A stretch of 64,000 nucleotides of DNA, taken from positions 1 to 64,000 of the forward strand of contig JAEYCM010000013.1 in assembly GCA_023455425.1 (NCBI GenBank), given 5' to 3'. The translations under genes and the position numbers were made by a program. The number at the start of each line of letters is the position of its first letter. The first letter of the stretch is position 1. The notes below the pieces were generated by a model. The model was not told where the DNA came from, made no database searches, and saw only the letters and a list, made by a program, of their open reading frames with translations. Positions 23,323 to 32,602 of the stretch are shown piece after piece. Origin of the DNA: Bacillota bacterium (GTDB lineage: Bacteria > Bacillota > Clostridia > Christensenellales > CAG-138).

Positions 23323-24651
23323 ATGAAGAAACTGTTTGCTCTGTTGCTCGCAGCGCTCATGCTTGTGTTGTCCTTGGGCTGCACAGCTACCCCGGCGCCT
23401 GCGGCAGCCGAACCCACCGCGCCCGAAGCCACCCAGGCCCCCGCGCCCGAACCGACCGAAGCGCCCAAAGGCCCCGTGGAACTTGTGGTTGTCACTTCCT
23501 ACAGCGAGGAAGACGGTAACCGTCCGAATTATGAAGCAGGCATCGCCGCTTACGAAGCCGCCTCCGGCAACAAAGTGCTCGACGCTTCCGCGACTTCCAA
23601 CGAAGCTTGGAGAGCCAAGGTCATGGCGGACTTTGAAACCGGCGCCGAGCCCGACGTTCTCTTCTACTACTCCGGCATGGACGCCAACAAGATCGTGGAA
23701 GCAGGCAAGGTTGTGACCCTTGATGAAATCCGCGCGGAATATCCGGATTACGGCGCCAACATGAAGGAATCCATGCTGCAGGCTTCTCCCGTGGACGGCA
23801 AAAAATACACCATACCCGTTAACGGCTACTGGGAAGGTCTGTTTGTCAACAAGAATGTTCTTGCGGACTGCGGCGTGGCCGTCCCCGGCGCGGATTACAC
23901 TTGGGAACAGTTCCTCAAGGACTGCGAAGCCGTCAAGGCCAAGGGCTACACCCCCATCGCCGTCTCTCTGCAGGAAGTGCCGCACTACTGGTTTGAGTTC
24001 TCCATCTTCAACCACGGCAACGTAAGCAACCACATTGCCCAGCCCGCCAGCGCGACCGACGAAGTGGGCCAGAAGTGGGTAGCAGGCCTTGACGACATCG
24101 CCGCGCTTTACAAGGCCGGTTACCTTCCCAAGAACACCCTGACCGCGACCGACGCCGAAACCGTGCAGATGATGGCGGACAATCAGGCCGCGTTCCTCAT
24201 CGATGGCAGCTGGAAGATCGGCTGGTTCCAGGAGAACGCCAATGTGGAAGACTTCACTGTGACCTACGTGCCCGGCGCAGGTGAACGCAAGGCAACCGAC
24301 ATCGTCGGCGGTCTCTCCATGGGTTACTACATTACCCGCAAGGCTTGGGATGATCCGGCAAAGCGTGAAGCCGCCATACAGTTCGTCATTGCCATGACCA
24401 CGGATGAAGTGGTAAGCACGTTTGGCGCAACCGCCATCACCGCGCTCAAGAACGGCACCGTCCCGCCCGCAGATGCCGATAACCTCATTAAGGACGCTCT
24501 CGCCATGACCAAGGGCGCCACCGGTATCACAGCCGCAACGCAGGACCTGATGAAGGCGGAAGGCCGCGCGGATCTGTTTGCCAATATCAAGAACATCGTG
24601 GAAGGCAAGATTACCGCTGCGGACGCGCTCACAAGCGCGCTGTCCAAGTAA
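23323..24651 (+). CDS. Sugar ABC transporter substrate-binding lipoprotein (CUT1)
   Basis: Extracellular solute-binding protein (family 1) of 442 residues. The leader MKKLFALLLAALML ends at lipobox LSLGC, making it a lipoprotein; a proline/alanine/threonine-rich linker follows to about residue 55. The mature part has typical blocks: NRPNYEAGIAAYE, PDVLFYYSGMDAN, TIPVNGYWEGLFVNK, AFLIDGSWKIGWF, GGLSMGYYITRKAW. It delivers an oligosaccharide to the permeases encoded directly downstream. GGAGG is 11 bases upstream of the ATG. Gene order with a GH94 phosphorylase suggests a beta-linked disaccharide (inference). Confidence 0.93.
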   Translation: MKKLFALLLAALMLVLSLGCTATPAPAAAEPTAPEATQAPAPEPTEAPKGPVELVVVTSYSEEDGNRPNYEAGIAAYEAASGNKVLDASATSNEAWRAKVMADFETGAEPDVLFYYSGMDANKIVEAGKVVTLDEIRAEYPDYGANMKESMLQASPVDGKKYTIPVNGYWEGLFVNKNVLADCGVAVPGADYTWEQFLKDCEAVKAKGYTPIAVSLQEVPHYWFEFSIFNHGNVSNHIAQPASATDEVGQKWVAGLDDIAALYKAGYLPKNTLTATDAETVQMMADNQAAFLIDGSWKIGWFQENANVEDFTVTYVPGAGERKATDIVGGLSMGYYITRKAWDDPAKREAAIQFVIAMTTDEVVSTFGATAITALKNGTVPPADADNLIKDALAMTKGATGITAATQDLMKAEGRADLFANIKNIVEGKITAADALTSALSK

Positions 24652-24746
24652 CTTTTCCACACCCAAAGGGAGTATATAAACAAAGCGGGGCTGTCCGGGG
24701 CACTCCCGGGCAGCCCTTTTCCTAGGCCGGAGAGGATGACGCCAAC

Positions 24747-25643
24747 ATGAACAATACCTCCACCATATTTAAGAAAAAGACGCCGCTGATCTTTTTTCTG
24801 ATCCCCGCGTTCGCGTTTCTTACGCTATACCTGTTTTATCCGTTCGTGATGAACATCGCCAACAGCTTTTCCCAGATTTCCGGTCTTGGCACGGCCTCCG
24901 AAGGAATCAACGACCCATGGTACCTCAATTATGCAAAGCTGTTTTCAGACCCGCTCATGGGCACAGCTATCACAAACAGCCTGCTTTTGATGGTATGCAC
25001 CATCGTATTCCAGGTGGGCCTCGCGCTCGTGCTGGCGCTTTTTGTGGATAGCATCCGGCGTGGGCATGAGTTCTTCCGCACGGTATACTTTTTCCCCATC
25101 GTGATCAGCGCGACAGCGCTCGGCCTTTTATTTAACCTCATATTTCTTTATAACGGCGGCATGCTCAACCAGTTGCTTGAAAAGGTGTTCGGCCTGTCCG
25201 AATATATTGACTGGAAGGATGAGAGTCATTATCTGTTTACCATGTTCTCGCCCGTGATGTGGCAGTACGTGGGGTTCTATTTTGTCATACTCATTACAGG
25301 CTTAAACAACATTTCCCCTGAAATTTACGAGGCCGCGCATCTGGACGGCGCAAGCGGATGGAAACGGGTGCGTTATGTCACGCTGCCGCTACTCCATAAT
25401 GTGCTTTGTACCTGCCTGGTGCTGGCCATCACCGGCGCGCTCAAGGCGTTCGACCTTCCATGGGTGATGATGGGCTCCGGCATTCCTATGGATAAATCGT
25501 GGCTGACGGGCACGTATATGTACAACCAAACCTTCCTGCGTTCGGATGTGGACTACGGCTCCACCATTGCCATCGTGATCGTGGTGCTGGGCGTGGCGAT
25601 CTCTAAGCTTGCCAACAGAGTATTCAAGGAAAAGGATTATTGA
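24747..25643 (+). CDS. Sugar ABC transporter permease (MalF/UgpA type)
   Basis: CUT1 permease of 298 residues with six membrane segments. The coupling motif EAAHLDGASGWKRVRYVTLP near 196-216 (the EAAxxDGA box) contacts the ATPase. N-terminal TPLIFFLIPAFAFLTLYLFY and later VNTMVHT-like hydrophobic spans fit the family. It pairs with the permease that starts one base after its stop codon. No ABC ATPase gene is in the locus. Confidence 0.93.
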   Translation: MNNTSTIFKKKTPLIFFLIPAFAFLTLYLFYPFVMNIANSFSQISGLGTASEGINDPWYLNYAKLFSDPLMGTAITNSLLLMVCTIVFQVGLALVLALFVDSIRRGHEFFRTVYFFPIVISATALGLLFNLIFLYNGGMLNQLLEKVFGLSEYIDWKDESHYLFTMFSPVMWQYVGFYFVILITGLNNISPEIYEAAHLDGASGWKRVRYVTLPLLHNVLCTCLVLAITGALKAFDLPWVMMGSGIPMDKSWLTGTYMYNQTFLRSDVDYGSTIAIVIVVLGVAISKLANRVFKEKDY

Positions 25644-25644
25644 C

Positions 25645-26538
25645 ATGGAACTGCAAGCAATGACTAAGCCCAAAGCAAGAAGGTCCCGCTTTTCATGGTC
25701 CAGGACGCTCACCTATATCCCGCTGAGCGTATGGGCGTTTACCACTATATACCCGTTCTTTTGGGTCATCATCAATTCCTTCCGCGTAAAGGGCCAGATC
25801 CGTTCGGACAGCTTTTCCATCCCCTGGCCGTGGCTCTCTTCCTTTACGCTGGACAATTATATGACCACATTTGAGCGCGCGGATATGGTAACGGCCTATC
25901 GAAACAGCCTTTTGATCTCCATAGCCGTGACCATTGCCGTGGTGCTTATTGCGGGTCTTGCCGCTTACGGCATGGTGCGCTATGAATTCAAGGGAAAGAG
26001 GCTGCTGCATTCGCTCATTATCGCCAGCATGATGTTCCCGGTGTTCTCCACCATTATTCCGGTATTCCGCATGGAAGTCACGTGGGGCATCGCGGGCACC
26101 ACCAACCCGTGGCTCTCCCTGCTTGCCACGGCCCTTCCTCAGATTGCAGGAAACCTTTCGTTTGCTATTGTGGTACTGATGGGCTTTATTCGATCGCTGC
26201 CGGTGGATATGGAGGAAGCGGCATACTTGGATGGATGCAACGTGTTCCAAATCTACTTCAAAATCATCATGCCCGTGGCGCGGCCTTCGTTTGCGACGGT
26301 CGCCATATTTTCCTTCCTGTGGTCCTACAACGATCTGTTTACGCAGATGTTCTTTTTACGCCTGCCCAAGGAAAAGACCATTACGCTGCTGCTCAACGAA
26401 ATCAGCTCCCAGGCGGGCGTCAATTACGGTTTCATGGCGGCGGCGGTGGTCGTGGTGGTCATTCCGGTGGTGCTTGTGTACATCCTGCTGCAGAAGAATA
26501 TCATCAAGGGCCTGACCGCGGGGGCGATCAAGGGATAA
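25645..26538 (+). CDS. Carbohydrate ABC transporter permease (MalG/UgpE type)
   Basis: CUT1 permease of 297 residues, six transmembrane segments, with the coupling box EEAAYLDGCNVFQIYFKI near 190-208. The ATG at 25645 lies 1 base after the preceding stop and has AAGGAAAAGG upstream; an earlier in-frame ATG at 25609 would overlap the first permease. It completes the heterodimeric channel; the ATPase is expected to be a shared MsmX/MsmK-type protein elsewhere. Confidence 0.93.
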   Translation: MELQAMTKPKARRSRFSWSRTLTYIPLSVWAFTTIYPFFWVIINSFRVKGQIRSDSFSIPWPWLSSFTLDNYMTTFERADMVTAYRNSLLISIAVTIAVVLIAGLAAYGMVRYEFKGKRLLHSLIIASMMFPVFSTIIPVFRMEVTWGIAGTTNPWLSLLATALPQIAGNLSFAIVVLMGFIRSLPVDMEEAAYLDGCNVFQIYFKIIMPVARPSFATVAIFSFLWSYNDLFTQMFFLRLPKEKTITLLLNEISSQAGVNYGFMAAAVVVVVIPVVLVYILLQKNIIKGLTAGAIKG

Positions 26539-26851
26539 AGGTATCTCCGCCCGCACCCCCCGAGTACGGATGGGAAGCGTGGAAGCGCCTAAGGAATGGT
26601 GTTAGGGATTGTGCAGTCAAACGCTGCACATCAATCCCCGTTAAATCCCCGAATGTATCATTCGGAGGCATGCAGTTTCCACAAAGCAAAAATCTATCGC
26701 GACGGCACGCAGGCCTAATGGCCTTCGGGGTCTCCCGCCGAAGACGCGGCGCGCTAAAGCGCCAATACCTTAACCCCTCGCAATTTATGCATCTTTCTTT
26801 TACAGGAAAGGTGCATTCATATGTGGTAAACTATGTATGGAGGTGATCGGC
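26539..26851. other. Hairpin-rich intergenic region before the response regulator
   Basis: No gene. Several inverted repeats: GATTGTGCAG/CTGCACATCAATC (about 26606-26637), CCGAATG-TAT-CATTCGG (about 26648-26664), AGGCC-TAAT-GGCCT (about 26721-26735), and a 13-bp imperfect stem ATGCATCTTTCTT/AGGAAAGGTGCAT (about 26787-26819) close to the gene start. These may terminate, stabilise or attenuate the transcript between transporter and regulator. Confidence 0.5.
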
Positions 26852-27628
26852 ATGTGGAAGGTGGCGCTCATTGACGATGAGGAGATCATCGTTGAAGGGC
26901 TCAGGCGCATCGTGCGCTGGGAAAGCTACGGCTGCGAGGTCGTGGCCGCCGCATACAACGCCGCGGAGGGCGAAGCCGCCATCCGCGCGCATACGCCGCA
27001 CATCATCATAACCGATATTAAAATGCCCGACGCGGACGGCCTGACCATGCTGGCCGGTCTTCGCAGCGAGTTTCCGGATATGCAGGTGATCGTGCTTTCC
27101 GGCCACAGCGATTTTGCGTACGCGCAGCAGGCCATATGCCTTGGCGTGCGCCGTTTTTTATTAAAGCCCTCCAAAATGGAGGAGATTGAAGAAGCGCTCC
27201 TTTGCGCAACGGCCTATTTAAACGGCAAAGGCAAGGATGCCGCACAAGAGGAAACGTCGGAAGAACAGCTTACGGGCGCGGGCAGCTATGTCGTCCGGCA
27301 GGCAATCGCCTACATGGAGGAACACTACGCCGAGCGGCTCACGCTTCAGACGGTAGCGGAGCACTGCTATGTGTCCCAATGGCACCTTTCCAAGCTGCTC
27401 AACAAGCACACGGATCAATCCTTCTACGATTTATTGAATACCATCCGCATTCACCGCGCGCAGGAGCTGTTAAAGGACCCCAGCTTGAAAATCAGCGAAA
27501 TCTGCGAACTGACGGGCTATGCGGACACCGCGCACTTTGCGCGGGTGTTCAAACGCATTGCGGGCATGAGCGCAAACGAATACCGCAACACCGTCTGCCG
27601 CCTGCATAAGACCCGGCCTTCCATATAA
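26852..27628 (+). CDS. AraC-type response regulator (YesN-like)
   Basis: Two-domain regulator of 258 residues. The receiver domain runs from WKVALIDDEEIIVEG to about 120, with the phosphorylated Asp55 in ITDIKMPDADG and Lys near 105 in FLLKPSK. The C-terminal AraC domain has two helix-turn-helix units: LTLQTVAEHCYVSQWHLSKL and ISEICELTGYADTAHFARVF. It should act with the kinase at 21440, controlling this locus. The ATG at 26852 is preceded by GGAGGTGAT with 6-8 base spacing; the ATG at 26837 lies before that site. It separates the transporter genes from the enzymes downstream. Confidence 0.93.
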   Translation: MWKVALIDDEEIIVEGLRRIVRWESYGCEVVAAAYNAAEGEAAIRAHTPHIIITDIKMPDADGLTMLAGLRSEFPDMQVIVLSGHSDFAYAQQAICLGVRRFLLKPSKMEEIEEALLCATAYLNGKGKDAAQEETSEEQLTGAGSYVVRQAIAYMEEHYAERLTLQTVAEHCYVSQWHLSKLLNKHTDQSFYDLLNTIRIHRAQELLKDPSLKISEICELTGYADTAHFARVFKRIAGMSANEYRNTVCRLHKTRPSI

Positions 27629-27794
27629 CGGATTTGCCTTTTTCTTGCCATATACCGTCATAAAAACCCGACAAGCAGAAGCAAATAATCGCAGCCTGAG
27701 CACTTTTTCAAAGTGCGGGCTGCGATTTATACTTTATGTAGATATCACGCTAAGGCACTGTAGCCTTTCACACCAAAAATGCCGGAGGAATTGC

Positions 27795-30182
27795 ATGCAA
27801 TACGGCCATTTTGATACCACAGCAAAAGAGTATGTCATCGACCGCGTGGACCTGCCCGTCTCCTGGACCAATTATATCGGCACAAAAGATATGTGCGGGG
27901 TATTCAACCATACGGCGGGGGGCTATCTCTTCTACAAATCTCCGGAATATCATCGCATTACGCGCTTTCGGCCCAACGGCGTTCCCATGGACGGCCCAGG
28001 GCATTATGTCTATTTGCGGGATGATGAAACGGGCGAATACTGGAGCGTCTCCTGGCAGCCGGTAGGCAAACCGCTCGACGCGGCGCAGTATTCCTGCCGC
28101 CACGGGCTTTCCTATACCGTTTATACCTGTGAGTATAACGGCATACGCGCCACGCAGAAGCTTTCCGTCGCGATGGACGATCCCGTGGAAATATGGGACG
28201 TTACGCTGACGAATGTAAGCAGCCGGCCGCGCCGCATCAGCGTGTTTTCTTACTGCGAGTTCTCGTTCCACCACATCGCCATGGACAACCAGAACTTCCA
28301 GATGAGCCTGTACGCAACGGGTTCCCGCTACGAGGACGGCGTCATCGAGCACGACCTCTACTACGAAGAAAACGGCTACCAGTTCTTTACCGCAAGCTTT
28401 ACGCCGGATGGATTTGACTGCCTGCGGGACAGCTTTATCGGCCCCTATCATACGGAAAAGAACCCGCTTGCGGTGGAGCGCGGCGCATGCTCGAATAGTT
28501 TTGAAAAGGGCGGCAACCACTGTGGCGCGCTGCACAAGCAGTTTACTCTTAACGCAGGAGAAACAACGCGCTTTTTCTTCCTGCTGGGGGAAGGCAATGC
28601 GGAAGCGGGCCTTATTATGCGCGGGAAATACGCCAACGCGCAAGCCGTGGACGCACAGGGAAAGAAGCTTGCCGCGTTCTGGGAAGAGAAGCTTTCCCGC
28701 CTGCAAATAAAGACGCCCAATGGGGGCATGAACGAACTGCTCAACACCTGGACGCTGTACCAGAGCGAAATCAACGTGCTGTTTTCCCGTTTTTCCTCCT
28801 TCATTGAGGTGGGCGGGCGCACGGGCCTAGGGTACCGCGATACCGCGCAGGACGCCATGACCATCCCGCACGCAGAGCCGGAAGGATGCAAAATGCGCAT
28901 CCTGCAGTTGATGCGGGCGCTGACCTCCCATGGCTACGGCCTGCACCTGTTTGAGCCGAGATGGTTTGAGCCGGAGGAGGAAAAGCCCTTCAAGTCCCCC
29001 ACCGTCATCCCCACGCCGGAAAAATCGAGCTATGTGCACGGCCTCAAGGACGCCTGTTCCGACGACGCGCTGTGGCTTGTCGGCGCAGTGGTGAACTATG
29101 TAAAGGAGACCGGGGATTTTAGCCTTCTTTCCACCGTACTCCCCTACGCGGATGAAGGGGAGGAAACGGTATACGGCCACCTCAAGCGCATTCTTTTATT
29201 TACCGCGCGGGAAACCGGCCCCAACGGCATTGCAAAGGGGTTGCGGGCGGACTGGAACGACTGCCTGAATTTGGGCGGCGGCGAAAGCGCGATGGTGAGT
29301 TTTTTGCATTACTGGGCGCTTACCCAGTTCGTGGAGCTTGCGGAATATTTGGGACGCAAGGAAGACGCGGACTATTTTTCCTCCATGGCGCGGGATGTCA
29401 AGCGCCGCTGCGAGGAAGTATTGTGGGACGGCGCGTGGTACATCCGGGGCATCACGGCGGACGGACGCAAAATTGGAACCTCCGGGGATAAAGAGGGCAA
29501 GGTGCATCTGGAGAGCAACGCCTGGGCGGTGCTCTCCGGCGTGGCATCCCCCGAGCGTGCCAAAACCTGTATGGATGCGGTACGGGACTATCTCTTTACA
29601 GAATACGGCCTGATGCTTAACGCCCCGCCCTACACCGAACCCGACGAAGGCATCGGCTTTGTCACGCGCGTGTATCCGGGCGTAAAGGAGAACGGCGCGA
29701 TATTCTCGCATCCCAACCCGTGGGCATGGGCCGCGGAATGCCTCTTAGGCCGCGGAGAGATTGCCATGACGTACTATGACGCGCTCTCCCCCTACAACCA
29801 GAACAATAAAATTGAAATTCGCCAGGCCGAGCCCTATACCTACTGCCAGTTCATCATGGGCCGCGGGCACACGGCGTTTGGCCGCGCGCGCCACCCGTTT
29901 ATGACGGGCAGCGCGGGCTGGGCGTACTTTAGCGCCACGCAATATATGCTCGGCGTCAGGCCGGGGTTTGACGGGCTTACAATCGACCCCTGCATCCCAA
30001 AAGACTGGAACGGCTTTTCCGTTACGCGCGTCTACCGCGGCGGAACGTACCATATCCGGGTAAGCAATCCGCGCGGCGTGGAAAAGGGCATTTCGTCCAT
30101 TACGGCCGACGGCCTGCGGGTTCATAAAATTCCGCTGCTCAAGGCCGGCGAATCGTGCGATATCGTCATCGAAATGGGGTAA
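27795..30182 (+). CDS. GH94 disaccharide phosphorylase, chitobiose or cellobiose phosphorylase-like
   Basis: Cytoplasmic glycoside phosphorylase of 795 residues, family GH94, the length of N,N'-diacetylchitobiose and cellobiose phosphorylases. The N-terminal beta-sandwich starts YGHFDTTAKEYVIDRVDLP with PVSWTNYIG; the (alpha/alpha)6 barrel contains the catalytic Asp486 in GLRADWNDCLNLGGGE; GRGHTAFGRARHPFMTGSAG is the phosphate-binding region; a C-terminal sandwich follows. It splits a beta-disaccharide with phosphate into a sugar-1-phosphate and free sugar. Next genes encode a phosphohexomutase and NagB, which favours chitobiose over cellobiose (inference). The ATG at 27795 has GGAGGAA 6 bases upstream. 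No signal peptide. Confidence 0.85.
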   Translation: MQYGHFDTTAKEYVIDRVDLPVSWTNYIGTKDMCGVFNHTAGGYLFYKSPEYHRITRFRPNGVPMDGPGHYVYLRDDETGEYWSVSWQPVGKPLDAAQYSCRHGLSYTVYTCEYNGIRATQKLSVAMDDPVEIWDVTLTNVSSRPRRISVFSYCEFSFHHIAMDNQNFQMSLYATGSRYEDGVIEHDLYYEENGYQFFTASFTPDGFDCLRDSFIGPYHTEKNPLAVERGACSNSFEKGGNHCGALHKQFTLNAGETTRFFFLLGEGNAEAGLIMRGKYANAQAVDAQGKKLAAFWEEKLSRLQIKTPNGGMNELLNTWTLYQSEINVLFSRFSSFIEVGGRTGLGYRDTAQDAMTIPHAEPEGCKMRILQLMRALTSHGYGLHLFEPRWFEPEEEKPFKSPTVIPTPEKSSYVHGLKDACSDDALWLVGAVVNYVKETGDFSLLSTVLPYADEGEETVYGHLKRILLFTARETGPNGIAKGLRADWNDCLNLGGGESAMVSFLHYWALTQFVELAEYLGRKEDADYFSSMARDVKRRCEEVLWDGAWYIRGITADGRKIGTSGDKEGKVHLESNAWAVLSGVASPERAKTCMDAVRDYLFTEYGLMLNAPPYTEPDEGIGFVTRVYPGVKENGAIFSHPNPWAWAAECLLGRGEIAMTYYDALSPYNQNNKIEIRQAEPYTYCQFIMGRGHTAFGRARHPFMTGSAGWAYFSATQYMLGVRPGFDGLTIDPCIPKDWNGFSVTRVYRGGTYHIRVSNPRGVEKGISSITADGLRVHKIPLLKAGESCDIVIEMG

Positions 30183-30186
30183 CACT

Positions 30187-31602
30187 ATGATCAAGTTCGG
30201 AACGGGCGGCTGGCGCGCCATTATCGCGGATGAGTTTACAAAGGCCAACCTGCAGCTCCTGGTCAGCGGCCTTTGCCGCATGATGCAGGACGAAGGAAAA
30301 GCCGAAAAAGGCGTGTGCATCGGCTACGACCGCCGCTTTTTATCCAAAGAGGCCGCCATGTGGGCCGCCGAGGTGTTTGCGGGAAACGGCGTCCTCTGCA
30401 GGATTTTGGACCGCGAGGCGCCGACCCCGCTCATCATGTATACCGTAAAGTTATACGGACTGGAGTACGGGCTTGCCATCACCGCCAGCCACAACCCGGC
30501 CATCTACAACGGCGTAAAGCTGTTCACCGCCGGGGGACGGGACGCGGAAGAAACCGTCACGAGAAAACTGGAGGGCTATATTGAGCGGGTACAGGAAGCC
30601 AATATCCTTCCCTATCCGCAAGGCCGCTCGGCAGGGTTGGTTGAGGAAATCAACCCGCAGAACGCGTATATTGACAGCATCCTCTCTTTGGTGGATGTGG
30701 AAGCCATCAAGACGGCACGGTTAAAGATCTCCTTCGACCCGATGTTCGGCGTAAGCCAGACGAGCCTCCGCACCATATTGCTGACCGCGCGCTGCGAAGT
30801 ATACGCCATACACGAGCGGCACGACACGCTCTTTGGCGGCAGGCTCCCCGCGCCCAATGTGGACACGCTCAACTCGTTAAGCAACTTTGTGATGGAAAAC
30901 AACTGCGATATCGGCATCGCCACCGACGGGGATGCCGACCGCATCGGCGTCATCGACGACAAAGGCGTGTTTGTGCACCCTAACCGGCTGCTTGTGCTTC
31001 TATACTACTATCTCATGCAGTACCGCGGCTGGCGCGGTCCGGTGGTGCGCAACAACTCCACCACGCACCTGTTGGACAAGGTGGCGCAGGGGTATGGCGA
31101 GGTCTGCTATGAAGTGCCGGTGGGCTTTAAGCACATCTCCTCCAAGATGGAGGAGGTCGGCGCGATCATCGGGGGCGAATCCTCCGGCGGCCTTACCGTA
31201 AAGGGGCATATCCGGGGCAAGGACGGCATTTATGCCGCCGCCCTGCTTGCGGAAATGATGGCGAAGACGGGCAAGCGGCTTTCCGAACTTTACCGTGAAA
31301 TCACCGACCGGTTCGGTTCGGTCTATACCGCGGAGGCGGAGCTGCTGCTCACGCCTAAGCTCAAAGAAAACCTCAGCCGGAGGTTACTGGAGGAAAAAGA
31401 GCTTCCGCGCTTCCCGTTTGAGATCCAGAAGGTCTCGTATCTTGACGGCTGCAAGGTCTATTTCGCAAACGGCGGCTGGGTGGTGGCGCGTTTCTCCGGT
31501 ACGGAACCGTTGCTGCGGCTGTGCAGCGAAATGGCGACCGAACAGGACGCCTTAGCGTGCATCCGTCTATTTCAAAGCATACTCGAGGGGGTGGCGGCAT
31601 GA
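30187..31602 (+). CDS. Phosphohexomutase (phosphoglucomutase/phosphomannomutase family)
   Basis: Alpha-D-phosphohexomutase of 471 residues. The catalytic phosphoserine is Ser101 in TASHNPAIYNG; the metal loop is DGDADRIG; the sugar loop GGESSGG and the phosphate-binding FSGTEPLLR end the protein. It converts sugar-1-phosphate to sugar-6-phosphate, as needed after the phosphorylase immediately upstream (4 bp gap). If the product is GlcNAc-1-phosphate, it must accept N-acetylglucosamine phosphates, as known for some family members; this is inference. It overlaps nagB by four bases. Confidence 0.93.
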   Translation: MIKFGTGGWRAIIADEFTKANLQLLVSGLCRMMQDEGKAEKGVCIGYDRRFLSKEAAMWAAEVFAGNGVLCRILDREAPTPLIMYTVKLYGLEYGLAITASHNPAIYNGVKLFTAGGRDAEETVTRKLEGYIERVQEANILPYPQGRSAGLVEEINPQNAYIDSILSLVDVEAIKTARLKISFDPMFGVSQTSLRTILLTARCEVYAIHERHDTLFGGRLPAPNVDTLNSLSNFVMENNCDIGIATDGDADRIGVIDDKGVFVHPNRLLVLLYYYLMQYRGWRGPVVRNNSTTHLLDKVAQGYGEVCYEVPVGFKHISSKMEEVGAIIGGESSGGLTVKGHIRGKDGIYAAALLAEMMAKTGKRLSELYREITDRFGSVYTAEAELLLTPKLKENLSRRLLEEKELPRFPFEIQKVSYLDGCKVYFANGGWVVARFSGTEPLLRLCSEMATEQDALACIRLFQSILEGVAA

Positions 31603-32324
31603 AAGTCATCAAAATGCCGGATTATCTTGGCATGAGCAGGCAGGCTGCAAATATTCTTTCCGCGCAGGTCATCATGAAACCAAATAGCGTACTCGGCCTT
31701 GCTACGGGGTCTACGCCCATCGGCGTATACAAACAGCTTGTAGAGTGGTACAAGAAGGGCGATATCGATTTTTCGCAAGTTTGCACCGTCAATCTGGACG
31801 AATACTGCGGCTTAGCGCCCGAGCACGAGCAGAGCTACGCCCACTTTATGTGGGAGCATCTGTTTTCCCACATCAACATCAAAAAAGAGAACGTCCATCT
31901 CCCCAACGGGCTTGAAGCGGACGCGGAAAAGGAATGCGCGCGCTACAACACGCTACTTGAGGAGCTTGGCTTTATCGACCTGCAGCTATTGGGCATCGGC
32001 CACAACGGGCATATCGGCTTTAACGAACCGGGGCATGCGTTCGCGCTTGAAACCCACCGGGTCAAGCTGACCGAAAGCACGGTAAAGGCCAATTCCCGCC
32101 TGTTTGAAAGCATAACGGATATGCCCCAATATGCCTACAGCATGGGCATCAAATCCATCATGCAGGCGCGGCGCATACTCGTCATCGTTTCGGGTGCGGA
32201 CAAGGCCGATATAGTCAAAGAAGCGTTCACGGGCGAGGTTTCCCCCGCCGTACCCGCTTCCGTACTGCAGCTTCATCCCGGCGTGACGCTGGTGGGGGAT
32301 GAGGCGGCGCTATCCAAGCTGTAA
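31599..32324 (+). CDS. nagB: Glucosamine-6-phosphate deaminase
   Basis: NagB of 241 residues. Blocks: LGLATGSTPIGVY (phosphate binding), NLDEYCGL with the catalytic Asp, LLGIGHNGHIGFNEPG with the catalytic His and Glu. It deaminates GlcN-6-phosphate to fructose-6-phosphate and ammonia. The ATG overlaps the mutase stop (ATGA), so translation is coupled. NagA, which would remove acetyl from GlcNAc-6-phosphate, is not in the window. It is the last gene of the locus, followed by a terminator. Confidence 0.95.
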   Translation: MKVIKMPDYLGMSRQAANILSAQVIMKPNSVLGLATGSTPIGVYKQLVEWYKKGDIDFSQVCTVNLDEYCGLAPEHEQSYAHFMWEHLFSHINIKKENVHLPNGLEADAEKECARYNTLLEELGFIDLQLLGIGHNGHIGFNEPGHAFALETHRVKLTESTVKANSRLFESITDMPQYAYSMGIKSIMQARRILVIVSGADKADIVKEAFTGEVSPAVPASVLQLHPGVTLVGDEAALSKL

Positions 32325-32383
32325 CAAACGCAATCAAACCAAGCATAGGCAAAGGCCGGAGTTTGCGGTAGTGTCATAGAGAA

Positions 32384-32421
32384 CGGCGGACTGTATCGCA
32401 AGCGAAACGGCCCGCCTTTTT
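32384..32421 (+). terminator. Probable intrinsic terminator after nagB
   Basis: GGCGG/CCGCC outer arms (32385-32389, 32412-32416) enclosing an inner TCGC-AA-GCGA hairpin, followed by TTTTT. Confidence 0.6.
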
Positions 32422-32602
32422 CCCCCTCTGACGAGGGAGGCTTTATTGCCAAGTACCATAGTCTGAATTCCCGCCCTCAGATATTGGGGGCAAAAATAAT
32501 GCCCCTGCGGGCCTGTGTTTGTCATACGCGCTATGCTCGCAGGCTTGCTTAGGAAAGGATGAAATCAATAAGGAAAAGCATGCACCTGCTCCGTGTGGCA
32601 AG
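32422..32602. other. Intergenic region
   Basis: No supported gene; contains the 3' side of the minus-strand kinase transcript. Small hairpins such as GGGGGC/GCCCC near 32487-32505 may serve as its terminator. Confidence 0.35.

Noticed and set aside
26640..26760. Possible c-di-GMP or other riboswitch in the hairpin-rich gap.
   Set aside because: I could not match the conserved GEMM core; the stems are simple palindromes without the expected unpaired motifs.
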